In this document: one piece after another, positions 20,881 to 30,525 of the stretch
Layout: each line of letters opens with the position of its first letter
Numbering within the stretch: the stretch's first letter is position 1
Made by a program: the position numbers and the translations under genes
Notes under the pieces: model-generated
Seen by the model: only the letters and a program-made list of their open reading frames with translations
Told to the model about the DNA's origin: nothing
Databases searched by the model: none
Origin: Diploptera punctata
Lineage: Eukaryota; Arthropoda; Insecta; Blattodea; Blaberidae
Reading direction: 5' to 3'
Length of the DNA stretch: 64,000 bases
Assembly: GCA_030220185.1 (NCBI GenBank)
Contig: JASPKZ010007250.1
Span: 3,793,501-3,857,500, forward strand

Positions 20881-21199
20881 ATTGTCACCTCTCACTGCAA
20901 TTAAATAATTTTAGTAAAGGTTATACATACGTTTAATAACATGAAACTCTATAACTTCAGCAATACAATAAAGCAGTAACTGGACGCAATTATGCAAGAA
21001 AGCAGTATCATTATCTGTTCACAGAACAGAAAAAAATAGCAGCTTACACCATACAAAAAATACTGTTTTATGAAACAGAGTTCAATTTGAAAATGAGTTC
21101 AATTAAATTTTCCTGCAAATACCATTTCTCACTTACGACTGTAATATGAAAAAATAAAATTCACACATGAAGAAGTAATCTTCTTAATAAATCACTGTA

Positions 21200-21935
21200 T
21201 TATAAACAAATACGTGTCCCACCTATCATATAAGATAAATGATTTCACGATAAATCATTCTATTATGAAAATATAAAATTGCATTTTCATAAAATTACAA
21301 AAACTCAGACATTTTTGTTTATAATCAAATAGTTTCTATGGATACGACATTGTATATTTCTACGAGTAAATTAGTTGTAAAATATTTAAATAGATGTCAC
21401 TAGTGAAGTTTATGCAATTTTCCCTGTATAAATATGTCGAGAACTTGCACAATTTATTTTATTATTAAAAATTTATTCTAAATGCTCTTCAACAGTGGGT
21501 ACTATAAGTTCATTCAGAATAATTTTTTACAAAAGTCTGTTTAGGTATAATATCTGATTTGTTTAATTTCAGTCGAAAACAAGAACAAATTTCTCGATCT
21601 CATCTGCAGGTACCGGATTTTTACACCTTTGTTGAGTATATATATAAGTTCAAGATATCGGTTTCTCGTTCTCAGGGAATGGCCATGTGTCCGTTCCTGG
21701 TCGGGAACCTTGCTACGTTTCCGTAGGAAGTTGAGTACTCTGACCACTGGGAACATCAGTTTTTATTTTTGCTATCCGCAAATTATTTAATTATTATTTT
21801 ATAATCGTTTTAGTAGCTTAGATCGTATCAGGCAGGCAATGTCTTATTAAATATTGTTAGCATCGCAGTTCAAATTTTGGTGAAAATCGAGCACTCTCAG
21901 GTCTAGGGTTCGAGTCCCGGTTGGGGCAATTTTTT
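21200..21935. repeat. Highly conserved block of the segmental duplication, with tRNA-like boxes
   Basis: Matches 28,220-28,950 with far fewer differences than its flanks. An open frame of 71 codons on the - strand (21,541-21,756; paralogue 28,558-28,773) differs at three bases, two changing an amino acid. The minus strand carries GGTTCCCGACCAGG (B-box-like), and the + strand at about 21,908-21,925 has GGTTCGAGTCCCGG, a good B box. I read these as decayed SINE heads, not genes. Confidence 0.6.
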
Positions 21936-22149
21936 TTTTCTTTAAACATTGGTTTAGATGATTTGCCTGAGTGAATTAATTTACACATTTTTACCATAAA
22001 AAGAGTTTACAGCATAAATTAATGTAAAAATTCAACATAATGTCTTCTTGATTTAAGAAGCAGCCCACTGTATTGTGAATTAATTTTCACTGCCACTGGA
22101 ACGCGAAATTATATGACAGAGCGAGAGTGAAATTTGTGTCAGGATTGAA

Positions 22150-22215
22150 ACTTGCTTGGGTAGCTCAAGTGGTAAGAACAACAGTCCGTAAAGATGGTGT
22201 CTTGGGTTCCAGTCC
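22150..22215 (+). mobile_element. tRNA-like SINE head
   Basis: GGGTAGCTCAAGTGGTAAGA (A box) and GGGTTCCAGTCCC (B box) about 35 bp apart. The paralogue at 29,505-29,570 has GGTTCAAATCTC. No CCA-ready acceptor stem is seen. Confidence 0.6.
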
Positions 22216-22399
22216 CAATTCAGTGAAAAATTTATCTTTAAAAATGAATTCAGATGATTTGCCTGATATATTAATTTACTTATTTCTATCATAAACGTAT
22301 TTTATTAAATCAAACCAGAGGCTATTATGAACATAATGGCAATGTCTCAAATATCTTATTATACTTTCATTTTGATTATTGTGTTGTTGCATTTTATTG

Positions 22400-22480
22400 A
22401 ACATGTCTGTCGTGGTTGAGTGGGAAAATAAGGTCACATGGCCTTAGCTTCACAGGGAGAATAATAATAAGTATATAACT
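22400..22480 (+). mobile_element. CR1-group LINE terminal fragment
   Basis: GTGGTTGAGTGGGAAAATAAGG..CACATGGCCTTAGCTT then AATAATAATAAG is the hairpin-like LINE end (compare 62,407-62,465). Paralogue at 29,755-29,825. Confidence 0.6.
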
Positions 22481-22726
22481 TTTTGTATAAATAAATGTAT
22501 GCTTATTCGTGTACGAGCCGTTATAATTTGAACTCCTGGAGAGAATTTTCAATCAAATTCGGTGCAAGTACCAATTACAATCTAGAAAAGTGACTGTAAT
22601 GATTAACAAATTCTTGGGTATTTAAAAAAAGGTCAGGACAAGAAATGGTTGATGAGGAATGTGGCGACAGTGTAAAAAAAAAAAAGCTAGCAAAAATTAA
22701 TTGGTTACACGAGCCAAATGAGGCAA

Positions 22727-22850
22727 GTATAACGGCTGGGAGACTCGATATGCAGACCACATGTCACCGGTACGCTAGCTAGATGATCACCCACCTCTGT
22801 AAATGACAAGTGGATATGGGACCAGCTGCTGGCTGGCAGACCAAGGACCT
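22727..22850 (+). mobile_element. SINE family A fragment
   Basis: ATAACGGCTGGGAGACTCGA, ACCACATGTCACC and GGCTGGCAGACC match the middle of family A. Head and end are lost. Paralogue at 30,070-30,180. Confidence 0.65.
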
Positions 22851-22919
22851 TCTAAGCCTGCCACGTCATGGAGTTGTTATTTATTAATTGTCGACTCGGT
22901 TTCATATTAGGCTATTAAT

Positions 22920-23455
22920 TTTGTCCATAATATTGACACTAGGTCACAAGATAATAGTTTGCTATCCCTCTTTATAGCACTTACTCTTATTCTACTTATT
23001 TCATAGTAGCCTCTGCCCGCTCCTGGAATATTCTTCCTCAAGATATCAGGGACTGCCGCATATTTGGTACTTTTAAGTCACGCTTATACAATTACCTCTT
23101 GCTAAATAATTAATTTTTCTCGAGAACTAAATTTATTTTATGTCAATAATAGAATTTTTCTCATTTTTCTATCTTATATATGTTACGTCTTATTCGTTAA
23201 ATCTAGATTAAATTAAAATATTTTGTAAATAATAATTATATTGTAGACATGCCACGTAATATTTATTTTTATTATAATTAGAACAATATTTGACCATTTA
23301 GTTCCCCAGGGCACCCCTCCAGTATTAATACCATTTATAGTATGTATTGAAACAATTAGAAATATAATTCGGTAAGAATAATTTTTGTATTTCGTTAACC
23401 TGCTCGAGTGATAGACAAGGCCTTAAAGTCTTAACTCTGCTAGGTAAAAAAATAT
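22920..23455 (+). mobile_element. CR1-group LINE 3' end
   Basis: Encodes the end of ORF2 in decayed form (SARSWNILPQDIRDCRIFGT-like reading of GCCCGCTCCTGGAATATTCT) and the full 3' UTR to GACAAGGCCTTAAAGTCTTA and CTGCTAGGTAAA. Colinear with 61,990-62,465. Confidence 0.8.
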
Positions 23456-23459
23456 CTTC

Positions 23460-23770
23460 TTGTAAGCCATTGTTTCCCTCAACGAAATTTAGACGCTCTC
23501 CCCTACAGGGAATAAATTGAACCATACTAATTTAGTTACTCTTGTTTCCGTATAGATGTCATTGGAGTGTACCGTGGTCAGTGTTCCGCCTCATACTGAC
23601 ATCTAGGAAACCAGGCAGTACTAGGACGGGAAAAATCGGTAGTTTTGCTTAGAGGCCTTTTCATTCAGGCTTAATGATCTTTTACTAACCTGAAAATCTT
23701 CAGACTTGGGACCCACGGCTCAAAGTCCCTCAGGAGGACTTGCTCCTTGGATTTCTCCATCCAAAAAAAT
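23460..23770 (-). mobile_element. SINE family D, tRNA head missing
   Basis: CTCCCCTACAGGGA, CGTGGTCAGTGTTCCGCCTC, CTTAGAGGCCTTTTCATTCAGG and GAGGACTTGCTCCTTGGAT match 51,779-52,070. It stops where the tRNA-derived head should begin. Confidence 0.8.
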
Positions 23771-23897
23771 AATCATAACATGGAAAAAGCGTCACTGCTA
23801 TAGAGTAAACGTATTCTCTTTAATTTGCTTGCTTGTTATAGGAGCTACTAGATGGCAGTTGAGACCGAGTTCCCGCTACTTCTCGTAATAATACAGA

Positions 23898-23936
<39 letters not shown>
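23771..23936 (+). mobile_element. Partial copy of the tRNA-like/CTCF-like element, with (TA)n
   Basis: GCGTCACTGCTATAGAGTAAA, CTACTAGATGGCAGT (23,845-23,859), GACCGAGTTCCCGCTACTTC, then a (TA)n run at 23,899-23,934. It is inverted relative to the four following units. Confidence 0.7.
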
Positions 23937-23938
<2 letters not shown>

Positions 23939-24791
23939 AATTAAATTTTAACATTGAGCAATGCAAGCTTAATATGGCATGATAAGAAAAATAAATGCCT
24001 GGACGGGATTCGAACCCGGAATTCTGAGTCTGAACCTCAGCGTATTATCCATTACACCACCAGGCGAATCCAATTCAAACACTTATTTTTCTTATATATG
24101 TATTATATTCTCCATTATTACTAGATGTCGCGAGAACTCGGTCTTCACTGCAATCTAGTAGCTGACTATAACAAGTAAGCAAATTAAAGAGAATATATAT
24201 ATTATACTTCACAGCAGTGACGCTTTATCGATGTTATAATTAAATGTTTAACATTGAGTAATGCAAGCTAAATATGGCATGATAAGAAAAATAAATGCCT
24301 GGACGGGATTCGAACTCGGAACTCTGAGTCTGTACCTCAGCGTGATATCCATTACACTACCAGGCGAATCCAATTCAAACATTTATTTTTCTTATATATG
24401 TATTATATTATCCATTATTACTAGATGTCGCGAGAACTTCTTCACTGCCATCTAGTAGCTGACTATAACAAGTAAGCAAATTAAAGAGAATATATATATT
24501 TTTTTACTTTATAGCAGTGACGCTTTATCGATGTTATAATTAAATGTTTAACATTGAGCAATGCAAGCTTAATATGGCGTGATAAGAAAAATAAATGCCT
24601 GGACGGGATTCCAACCCGGAACTCTGAGTCTGTACCTCAGCGTGTTATCCATTACACCACCAGGCGAATCCAATTGAAACACTTATTTTTCTTATATATG
24701 TAGTATATTCTCCATTATTACTAGATGTCGCGAGAACTCGGTCTTCACTGCCATCTAGTAGCTGACTATAACAAGTAAGCAATTTAAAGAG

Positions 24792-24822
<31 letters not shown>

Positions 24823-25012
24823 TTACTTTATAGCAGTGACGCTTTATCGATGTTATAATTAAATGTTTAACATTGAGCAATGCAAGCTTAATATGGTATG
24901 ATAAGAAAAATAAATGCCTGGACGGGATTCCAACCCGGAACTCTGAGTCTGTACCTCAGTGTGTTATCCATTACACCACCAGGCGAATCCAATTCAAACA
25001 CTTTATATATAA
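23937..25012 (-). repeat. Tandem array: four ~300-bp units with tRNA-like sequence
   Basis: Units start at 23,937, 24,237, 24,537 and 24,857 (TAAATGTTTAACATTGAGCA). Each contains on the - strand a 70-nt tRNA-like segment (23,996-24,065; 24,296-24,365; 24,596-24,665; 24,915-24,984), and the first three contain the complement of CTACTAGATGGCAGT. Unit 4 is cut short. Units differ by few substitutions plus AT-run length. Confidence 0.92.
23996..24065 (-). mobile_element. tRNA-like cloverleaf in unit 1
   Basis: Reads GCCTGGTGGTGTAATGGATA to GGGTTCGAATCCCGTCCAGG. GCCTGG pairs with CCAGGC as acceptor, CTGAG with CTCAG as anticodon stem; the seven-base loop would place UCA at the anticodon (ACA in units 2-4). 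The B box is perfect. A decoding role is unlikely because the anticodon drifts and the sequence sits in a transposon-like unit, but folding potential is retained. Confidence 0.6.
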
Positions 25013-25080
25013 TACATATATAAGAAAAATAAGTGTTTGAATTGGATTCGCCTGGTGGATAACACGCTGACGTACGTCAA
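25013..25080 (+). repeat. Inverted fragment of the 300-bp unit
   Basis: AAGAAAAATAAGTGTTTGAA and TTGGATTCGCCTGGTGGATA repeat the unit in opposite orientation, forming a hairpin with unit 4. Confidence 0.75.
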
Positions 25081-25154
25081 AAAATGCATTATAACATCGA
25101 AAAAGTCTACTGCCATAAAATAAAAATATTCTCTTTAATTTGCTTACTTGGTTA

Positions 25155-25481
25155 TAGGAGTCACTAGATGGCAGTGAAAACCCAGTTCCCGCTACTTCGT
25201 ATAGGAGCTACTAGATGGCAGTGGAGGCCGAGTTCTCGCTACTTTGTATAGGAGCTACTAGATGGCAGTGGAGACCGAGTTCCCGCTACTTCGTATAGGA
25301 GATACTAGATGTCAGTTGAGATCGTGTTCCCTACTTCGAATAGGAGCTACTAGATGACAGTGGAGACCGAGTTCCCGCTACTTCGTATAGAAGCTACTAG
25401 ATGGCAGTGGATACCGAGTTCCCGTTACTTCGTATAGGAGCTACTAGATGGCAGTGGATACCGAGTTCCTGCTACTTCTCA
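25155..25481 (+). repeat. 47-bp minisatellite, seven units with a CTCF-like word
   Basis: Units start at 25,155, 25,202, 25,249, 25,296, 25,341, 25,388 and 25,435 (one is 45 bp). Consensus parts: TAGGAGCTACTAGATGGCAG, then GAGACCGAGTTCCCGCTACT. The word (C/T)(A/C)CTAGATGGCAGT resembles the known CTCF core CCACTAG(A/G)(G/T)GGCAG. All seven face the same way. Confidence 0.93.
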
Positions 25482-25499
25482 TAATAAGAGAGAATATAT

Positions 25500-25640
25500 A
25501 TATAAGAAAAGTAAATGTTTGTACTAGATTTGTTCCTTAGCGTAAGTGGTAGCGCACTGGATTATCAATCCAGATGTCCGGGTTCAAGTCCCGTCCAGGC
25601 ATTTATATTTCTTATCATGTCATATATATATATATATAAT
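25500..25640 (+). mobile_element. tRNA-like sequence with element flanks
   Basis: TAGCGTAAGTGGTAGCGC (A box), CTGGA/TCCAG stem, and GGGTTCAAGTCCCGTCCAGG (B box) at 25,532-25,601, flanked by AAGAAAAGTAAATG and CATTTATATTTCTTATCATG. It is an inverted variant of the 300-bp unit. The 5' acceptor strand does not pair, so I do not call a tRNA gene. Confidence 0.65.
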
Positions 25641-25939
25641 TCATATGTCCTTACCTTTAATATCCCTAGGACTTTAACCAGAAATTTTCGTAATATTAAG
25701 ATATAATAGCCTAAAAGCTTAGTATCACGAAACTAGCCAGATTTGCTATATCACACACTGTACCATATTTACTGAGAACAGTCTGTAATAATTAAGTTCG
25801 GGATTTTTGGTGGTAGACTGGTAACTCGCATTGGGTATAATGCAAATCTGCAAGTACTATATGACAGACTTATTTTCTAGTTTCATACTTAAGTTCTGTT
25901 TGTCCGTAGTGTTTTCAAGTGAATTTTATACAAACATAT

Positions 25940-26194
25940 CGACGGTAGGCAATGAAAACCTCGTAACTACATCAGTCATTGAAAACCACATAACTCCAGT
26001 AGCCAGCACAGATATATGTGATGCATAACCTGTTGAGAACACGGACTTCAAATTTATTAATAACTTCACTCGTATTCTGCTGTAAAATATGTGGGAACGT
26101 TTGCTGTATCAATTTTCACAATAATTTAAAATACATTTTTTCTCCTATAAAATTTACCAAAATGGAGTTACTAGGTTTTCATTGAGCACCATCG
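25940..26194. mobile_element. 255-bp TIR element in copy 2
   Basis: Ends are inverted, ~32 bp, imperfect: CGACGGTAGGCAATGAAAAC and, reading the right end backwards, CGATGGTGCTCAATGAAAAC; both continue CTxGTAACT. Immediately inside the left end, CATTGAAAACCACATAACTC repeats the terminal motif directly. Copy 1 lacks the whole block (TATACAAAGAAATACTAGTTAC). No transposase. Target duplication not resolved. Confidence 0.85.
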
Positions 26195-26759
26195 AAATAC
26201 AAGTTACCTTCAATTAAATATCACGTTCCCTGTTATCCAGTTGAAATGTGTCTACTTGAGCTGCGCTGATAACCATTTTCTTCAAAAAACACTGATGGAT
26301 TTCATGTGGCGAATCTATTCCCAGATATTGTGATTTGAATTTTGATTGTATTTTTATGTATTTTATGGTTTTCCGTTTCCTTTTTTATTTTTGTGCATAT
26401 TATAAATTTTTATTCAACACCATAACAATGAAAAACAAAGAACTAATCTGATTTGTGGGCCTTGAATAATAAACTTATATTTATGATAAATTCAGATAAT
26501 ATTAAAATTCTTTTTACAATTGTACAACTTAATTATATATTTAAAAAACATTATATTAGTTAATGCTATTATAATTATAATTGTTTAAGACAAAAAAGAA
26601 CTCTAAAATTGCAGGCGTCGAATGCTTATGCATTAAGAATGTATATGTCACAGCTTTCTTGATCCTCCAGTAAAGGTTTCGTTTGAGTTTTAATGAAAAT
26701 GTAGTTAATCACTGATCTGCAGTTTTCTCGATATTTACAATGTCAGAAAGAAGTATATA

Positions 26760-26995
26760 GATGCTGAACTATAATAAAATAATATATGCAGAAGTACAAT
26801 TCTTTAAAATTTCTATCTCAAAAACCATGTAAGTACTTGATGAACTATAATAAAATAATAGGCCTCAATGCAGAAGAACTAATTTTTAAAATTTCCATCT
26901 CAAAAGCCACGTAAATACATGATGAAGTTAAATAAAATAATATATGCAGAAATACTAATTTTTAAAATTTGTATCTCAAAAATTATCTCTAAAAT
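26760..26995 (+). repeat. 77-bp tandem repeat, three units
   Basis: Same unit as 19,793-19,950 but three copies, so copy number differs between the paralogues. Confidence 0.8.
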
Positions 26996-27049
26996 TAAAT
27001 TCGTAGAATAAAACCCCGCTAAAAAGGGCATTCCACGTATTTTTAACTC

Positions 27050-27870
27050 ACTCTACCTTCTTCTTCTTCCATCCAAGTCTTAAGCCTGTAGGTCTGTTAC
27101 GATTTCACTGATGAATTTTGTATCCAGCGTTTTCTTGATCGGTCCCGAGATCTCTTCCCTGTTGGACAATAAATAAACATGATTTTGGGCACTCTGTCGC
27201 AAATGATTCATCCAGTTGTTCTAGATTTCATGCAGCCTATGTATTTAATAACCGGTTCAAAACGAGTTCCTTCAAGACATCATAATTGCATTGTAATCCC
27301 ACTTTGTGTACCCTGCTGTATATCTCATAATTAGAAGTTATCCTGCTCTCCTCTCTTCTTCTCAAAGTCCATGCCTTACTGCCGTAGCAAAATGCAGGTC
27401 TTGTTAAGGTTTTGTATAGCCGTACTCTAGTATCTCTCTGGATTTATTTTTCCCATAGTTTTATTAAAATTAACAATTCTATTTGATATGTCTACTTCAT
27501 ACAAATATGTTACTGTATACCCAACATATGAATCTACGCTTTTCACTACTTTTTAATATATACAAATTTTGCTACGTACAGGGTATTTTCCATGAAAGCC
27601 ATTACTTTTAAACAAAATTGTTAATTTTCATATTATACTTGATGGCTATTTTGTTAAAATTATAAATTGAATATTGTAATTTGAATCTGAAGGTGCCAGT
27701 AATGCCACATCATCTGCAAAAATTTAATTTGATATTTCCATTCAATTGTGTATGTCCATGACGTTGTTCTCTCCATTCTCTAATTATCTGATTCATATTA
27801 CATATTAAATATGTGGCGATAGAGGGCATCCTTGTCTCATAACCGTATGACTTTCCTGACATTGTAATCG
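27050..27870 (-). pseudogene. LINE reverse transcriptase remnant (paralogue)
   Basis: Counterpart of 20,005-20,880; the FADD region complement CATCATCTGCAAAAA lies near 27,708. Different indels from the partner. Confidence 0.7.
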
Positions 27871-28219
27871 TTTATTGTCACTTCTTACTGAAATTAAATT
27901 ATATTAGTAAAGGTTATACATACATTTAATAACATGAAACACTATAACTTCAGCAATACAAGAAAGCAGTAACTGGACGAAATTATGCAAGGAAGCAGTA
28001 TCATTATCTGTTCACATTTATTAGAGAACAGAAAAAAAAATAGCAGCTTCTACACCATACAAAAAATACTGTTTTATGAAACAGGGTTTAATTTTAAAAT
28101 GAGTTCAATTAAAATTTCCTGCAAACACCATTTCTCACTTACGACTGTAATATGAAAAAAATATAATTCACACATGAAGAAGTGATTTTCTTAATAAATC
28201 ACTGTATTATAAACAAATA

Positions 28220-28950
28220 CATGTCCCACCTATCAAGTAAGATAAATGCTTTCACGATAAATCATTCTATTATGAAAATATAAAATCTAAAGGAAATTGC
28301 ATTTTCATAAAATTACAAAACTCAGACATTTTTGTTTATAATGAAATAGTTTCTATGGATACAACATTGTACATTTCTACGAATAAATTAGTTGTATAAT
28401 ATTTAAAGAGATGTCACTAGTGAAGTTAATGCAATTTTCCCTGTATAAATATGTCGAGAACTTGCACAATTTATTTTATTATTAAAAATTTATTCTAGAT
28501 GCTCTTCAACAGTGGGTACTATAAGTTTATTCAGAATATTTTTTTGCAAACGACTGTTTAGGTATAATATCTGATTTGTTTAAATTCAGTCGAAAACAAG
28601 AACAAATTTCTGGATCTTATCTGCAGGTACCGGATTTTTACACCTTTGTTGAGTATATATATAAGTTCAAGATATCGGTTTCTCGTTCTCAGGGAATGGC
28701 CATGTGTCCGTTCCTGGTCGGGAACCTTGCTACGTTTCCGTAGGAAGTTGAGTACTCTGACCACTGGGAACATCAGTTTTTATTTTTGCTATCCGCAAAT
28801 TATTTAATTATTATTTTATAATCGTTTTAGCAGCTTAGATCGTATCAGGCAGACAATGTCTTATTAAATATTGTTAGCATCGCAGTTCAAATTTTTGCGA
28901 AAATCGACCACTCTGAGGTCTACGGTTCGAGTCCCGGTTGGGGCATTTTT
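28220..28950. repeat. Highly conserved block, copy 2
   Basis: Partner of 21,200-21,935. Contains GGTTCGAGTCCCGGTTGGGG at about 28,925-28,944, a B-box-like sequence. Confidence 0.6.
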
Positions 28951-29055
28951 TTTCTTTAAGCATTGATTTACATGATTTCCCTGAGGGTATTATTTTGCAC
29001 ATTATTACCATAAAAAGAGTTTACAGCATAAATTAATGTAAACATTCAACATAAT

Positions 29056-29376
29056 ATTAAAATATATATGCAGTCAATATGCCCATTTCACCAATTAATG
29101 TTTTAAAATGGTCAACAAGTTTCTACAGCCAAGCTGTCATTCTGAAGACCAGATATTGACTGAAGACAAAATTGATAATAAATAAATAAACAAATTCAAC
29201 TGAATTTGTTTATTTATTTATTATCAATTTTGTCTTCAGTCAATATCTGGTCTTGAGAATGACAGCTTGGCTGTAGAAACTTGTTGACCATTTTAGAACA
29301 TTAATTGGTGAAATGGGCATATTGATTGCATATATATTTTAATATTTTATCACCAAGAAGATCACTTGTGTATTAA
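29056..29376. mobile_element. 321-bp foldback with 12-bp target duplication
   Basis: Flanked by ATTCAACATAAT at 29,044-29,055 and 29,377-29,388; copy 1 has one uninterrupted ATTCAACATAAT at its matching site (about 22,032-22,043). The insert is a nearly perfect hairpin: left arm TTAAAATATATATGCAGTCA..., right arm ...TGATTGCATATATATTTTAA, centre near AAATTCAACTGAATTT (about 29,205). Arms are ~140 bp. A 30-bp unpaired tail ends CACTTGTGTATTA. Confidence 0.93.
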
Positions 29377-29504
29377 ATTCAACATAATGTCTTCTTGATT
29401 TAAGAAGCAACCCATTTTATTGTGAATTAATTTTTACTGCTACTGGAACGCGAGATTACAAGACAGAGCGAGAGTGAAATTTGTGTCAGGATTGAAATTT
29501 GCTT

Positions 29505-29575
29505 GGGTAGCTCAAGTGGTAAGAACAACAGCCCGTAAAGACGGTGTCTTAGGTTCAAATCTCAGTTCAGGGAAA
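29505..29575 (+). mobile_element. tRNA-like SINE head (paralogue)
   Basis: Partner of 22,150-22,215: GGGTAGCTCAAGTGGTAAGA with B box GGTTCAAATCTC. Confidence 0.6.
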
Positions 29576-30069
29576 AAAATTCTCTCTTTAAAAATCAATT
29601 CAGATTATTTATCCGATATATTAATTACGTATTTCTATCATAAACACATTTTAATAAATCAAACCAGAGGCTAATATGAAAATAACGGCAATAACTCAAA
29701 TATTTTATTATACTTTCATTTTCATTTTTGTGGTGTTGTGTTTTATTGAAACTGGTTTGTCCTGGTTGAGTGGAAAAGGGGGTCACATGGCCTTAACTTT
29801 ACTTGAGGGAACAATAATAAATATATAACTTTTGTATAAATTAATGTATGCTTATATGTGTGCGTGCCTGCTTAACTCTCGAACACCTGAATAATTTTCA
29901 ACCAAATTTGGTACACATACCAATTACAATCTGCAAAAGTGGCTGTAATGATTAACAAATTCTTGGTTATTTAAGAAAGAGTCAAATCAATAAATGGTTG
30001 ATGAGGAATGTGCCGACATTGTAAAGAAAAGAAAACTAGCAAATATTAAATGGTCACATGAGTCAAATG

Positions 30070-30180
30070 AGGCAGATATAACGGCTGGGGACTGGACATG
30101 CTGACTACATGTCACCGGTACGCTAACTAGATGTGTGGGGCCAGCGGCTGGCCTGCAGAACAAGGACCTTCCAAGCCTGC
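30070..30180 (+). mobile_element. SINE family A fragment (paralogue)
   Basis: ATAACGGCTGGGGACTGGAC and CATGTCACCGGTACGCTA; partner of 22,727-22,850. Confidence 0.6.
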
Positions 30181-30234
30181 ATCGTAATGGAGTTTGCTAT
30201 TTATTAATTGTAGACTCGTTTTCATATTAGGTTA

Positions 30235-30515
30235 TTAATCGAGTCCATAATATTGCCACTAGGTCACAAGATAACAGTCTGCTAACAATCCCTCTTCGTA
30301 GCACTTCCTCTTATTCTACTTATTTCACAGTAACCTCTGCCCGTTTCTGAAATTTCCTTCCTCAAGATATCAGGTATTGCCGCACATTTGGTACTTTTAA
30401 GTGGCGCATATACAATTATCTCTTGCTAAATAATAATTTTCCTCTAGAATAAAATTTATTCTATGTCAATAACAGTACTTTTCTCATTTTTCTATCTTAT
30501 GCATTTTATTTTTTA
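30235..30515 (+). mobile_element. CR1-group LINE 3' part, cut by the Helitron
   Basis: Decayed SARS-WN-LPQDI region and UTR as in 22,920-23,170, up to TTTTTCTATCTTATGCATTT. Confidence 0.7.
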
Positions 30516-30525
30516 CTAGCTAAAA

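Larger units (their letters stand above)
17987..23185 (+). repeat. Segmental duplication, copy 1
   Basis: Colinear with 25,731-30,515 from ACTAGCCAATTTTGCTATATCACA to the ATTTTTCTATCTTAT block. Shared landmarks in order: TCTGTTTGTCCGTAGTGTTT, GAAAAACAAAGAACTAA, a 77-bp repeat, a LINE remnant, tRNA-like sequences, a SINE-A fragment and a CR1-group LINE end. Divergence is uneven: moderate over most of the length but very low at 21,200-21,930. Copy-specific insertions are listed separately. Confidence 0.92.
25731..30515 (+). repeat. Segmental duplication, copy 2
   Basis: Partner of 17,987-23,185 in the same orientation, about 7.7 kb away. It lacks the RTE-like LINE and palindrome, and carries a 255-bp TIR element, a 321-bp foldback and one more 77-bp unit. 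It is bounded on the right by a Helitron. Confidence 0.92.

Noticed and set aside
21541..21756. Conserved 71-codon gene present in both duplication copies
   Set aside because: Two of three base changes alter the protein and the frame overlaps a tRNA-like B box; kept only as a finding about the conserved block.
23996..24065. Functional tRNA gene
   Set aside because: Anticodon differs between otherwise identical units, the T stem has a mismatch, and the sequence is embedded in a tandem transposon-like unit.
25155..25481. CRISPR-like array (regularly spaced repeats)
   Set aside because: Whole 47-bp units repeat with no unique spacers; it is a minisatellite in eukaryotic DNA.
25532..25601. Functional tRNA gene on the + strand
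   Set aside because: A and B boxes are good, but the 5' acceptor strand does not pair with CCAGGCA; flanks are element sequence.
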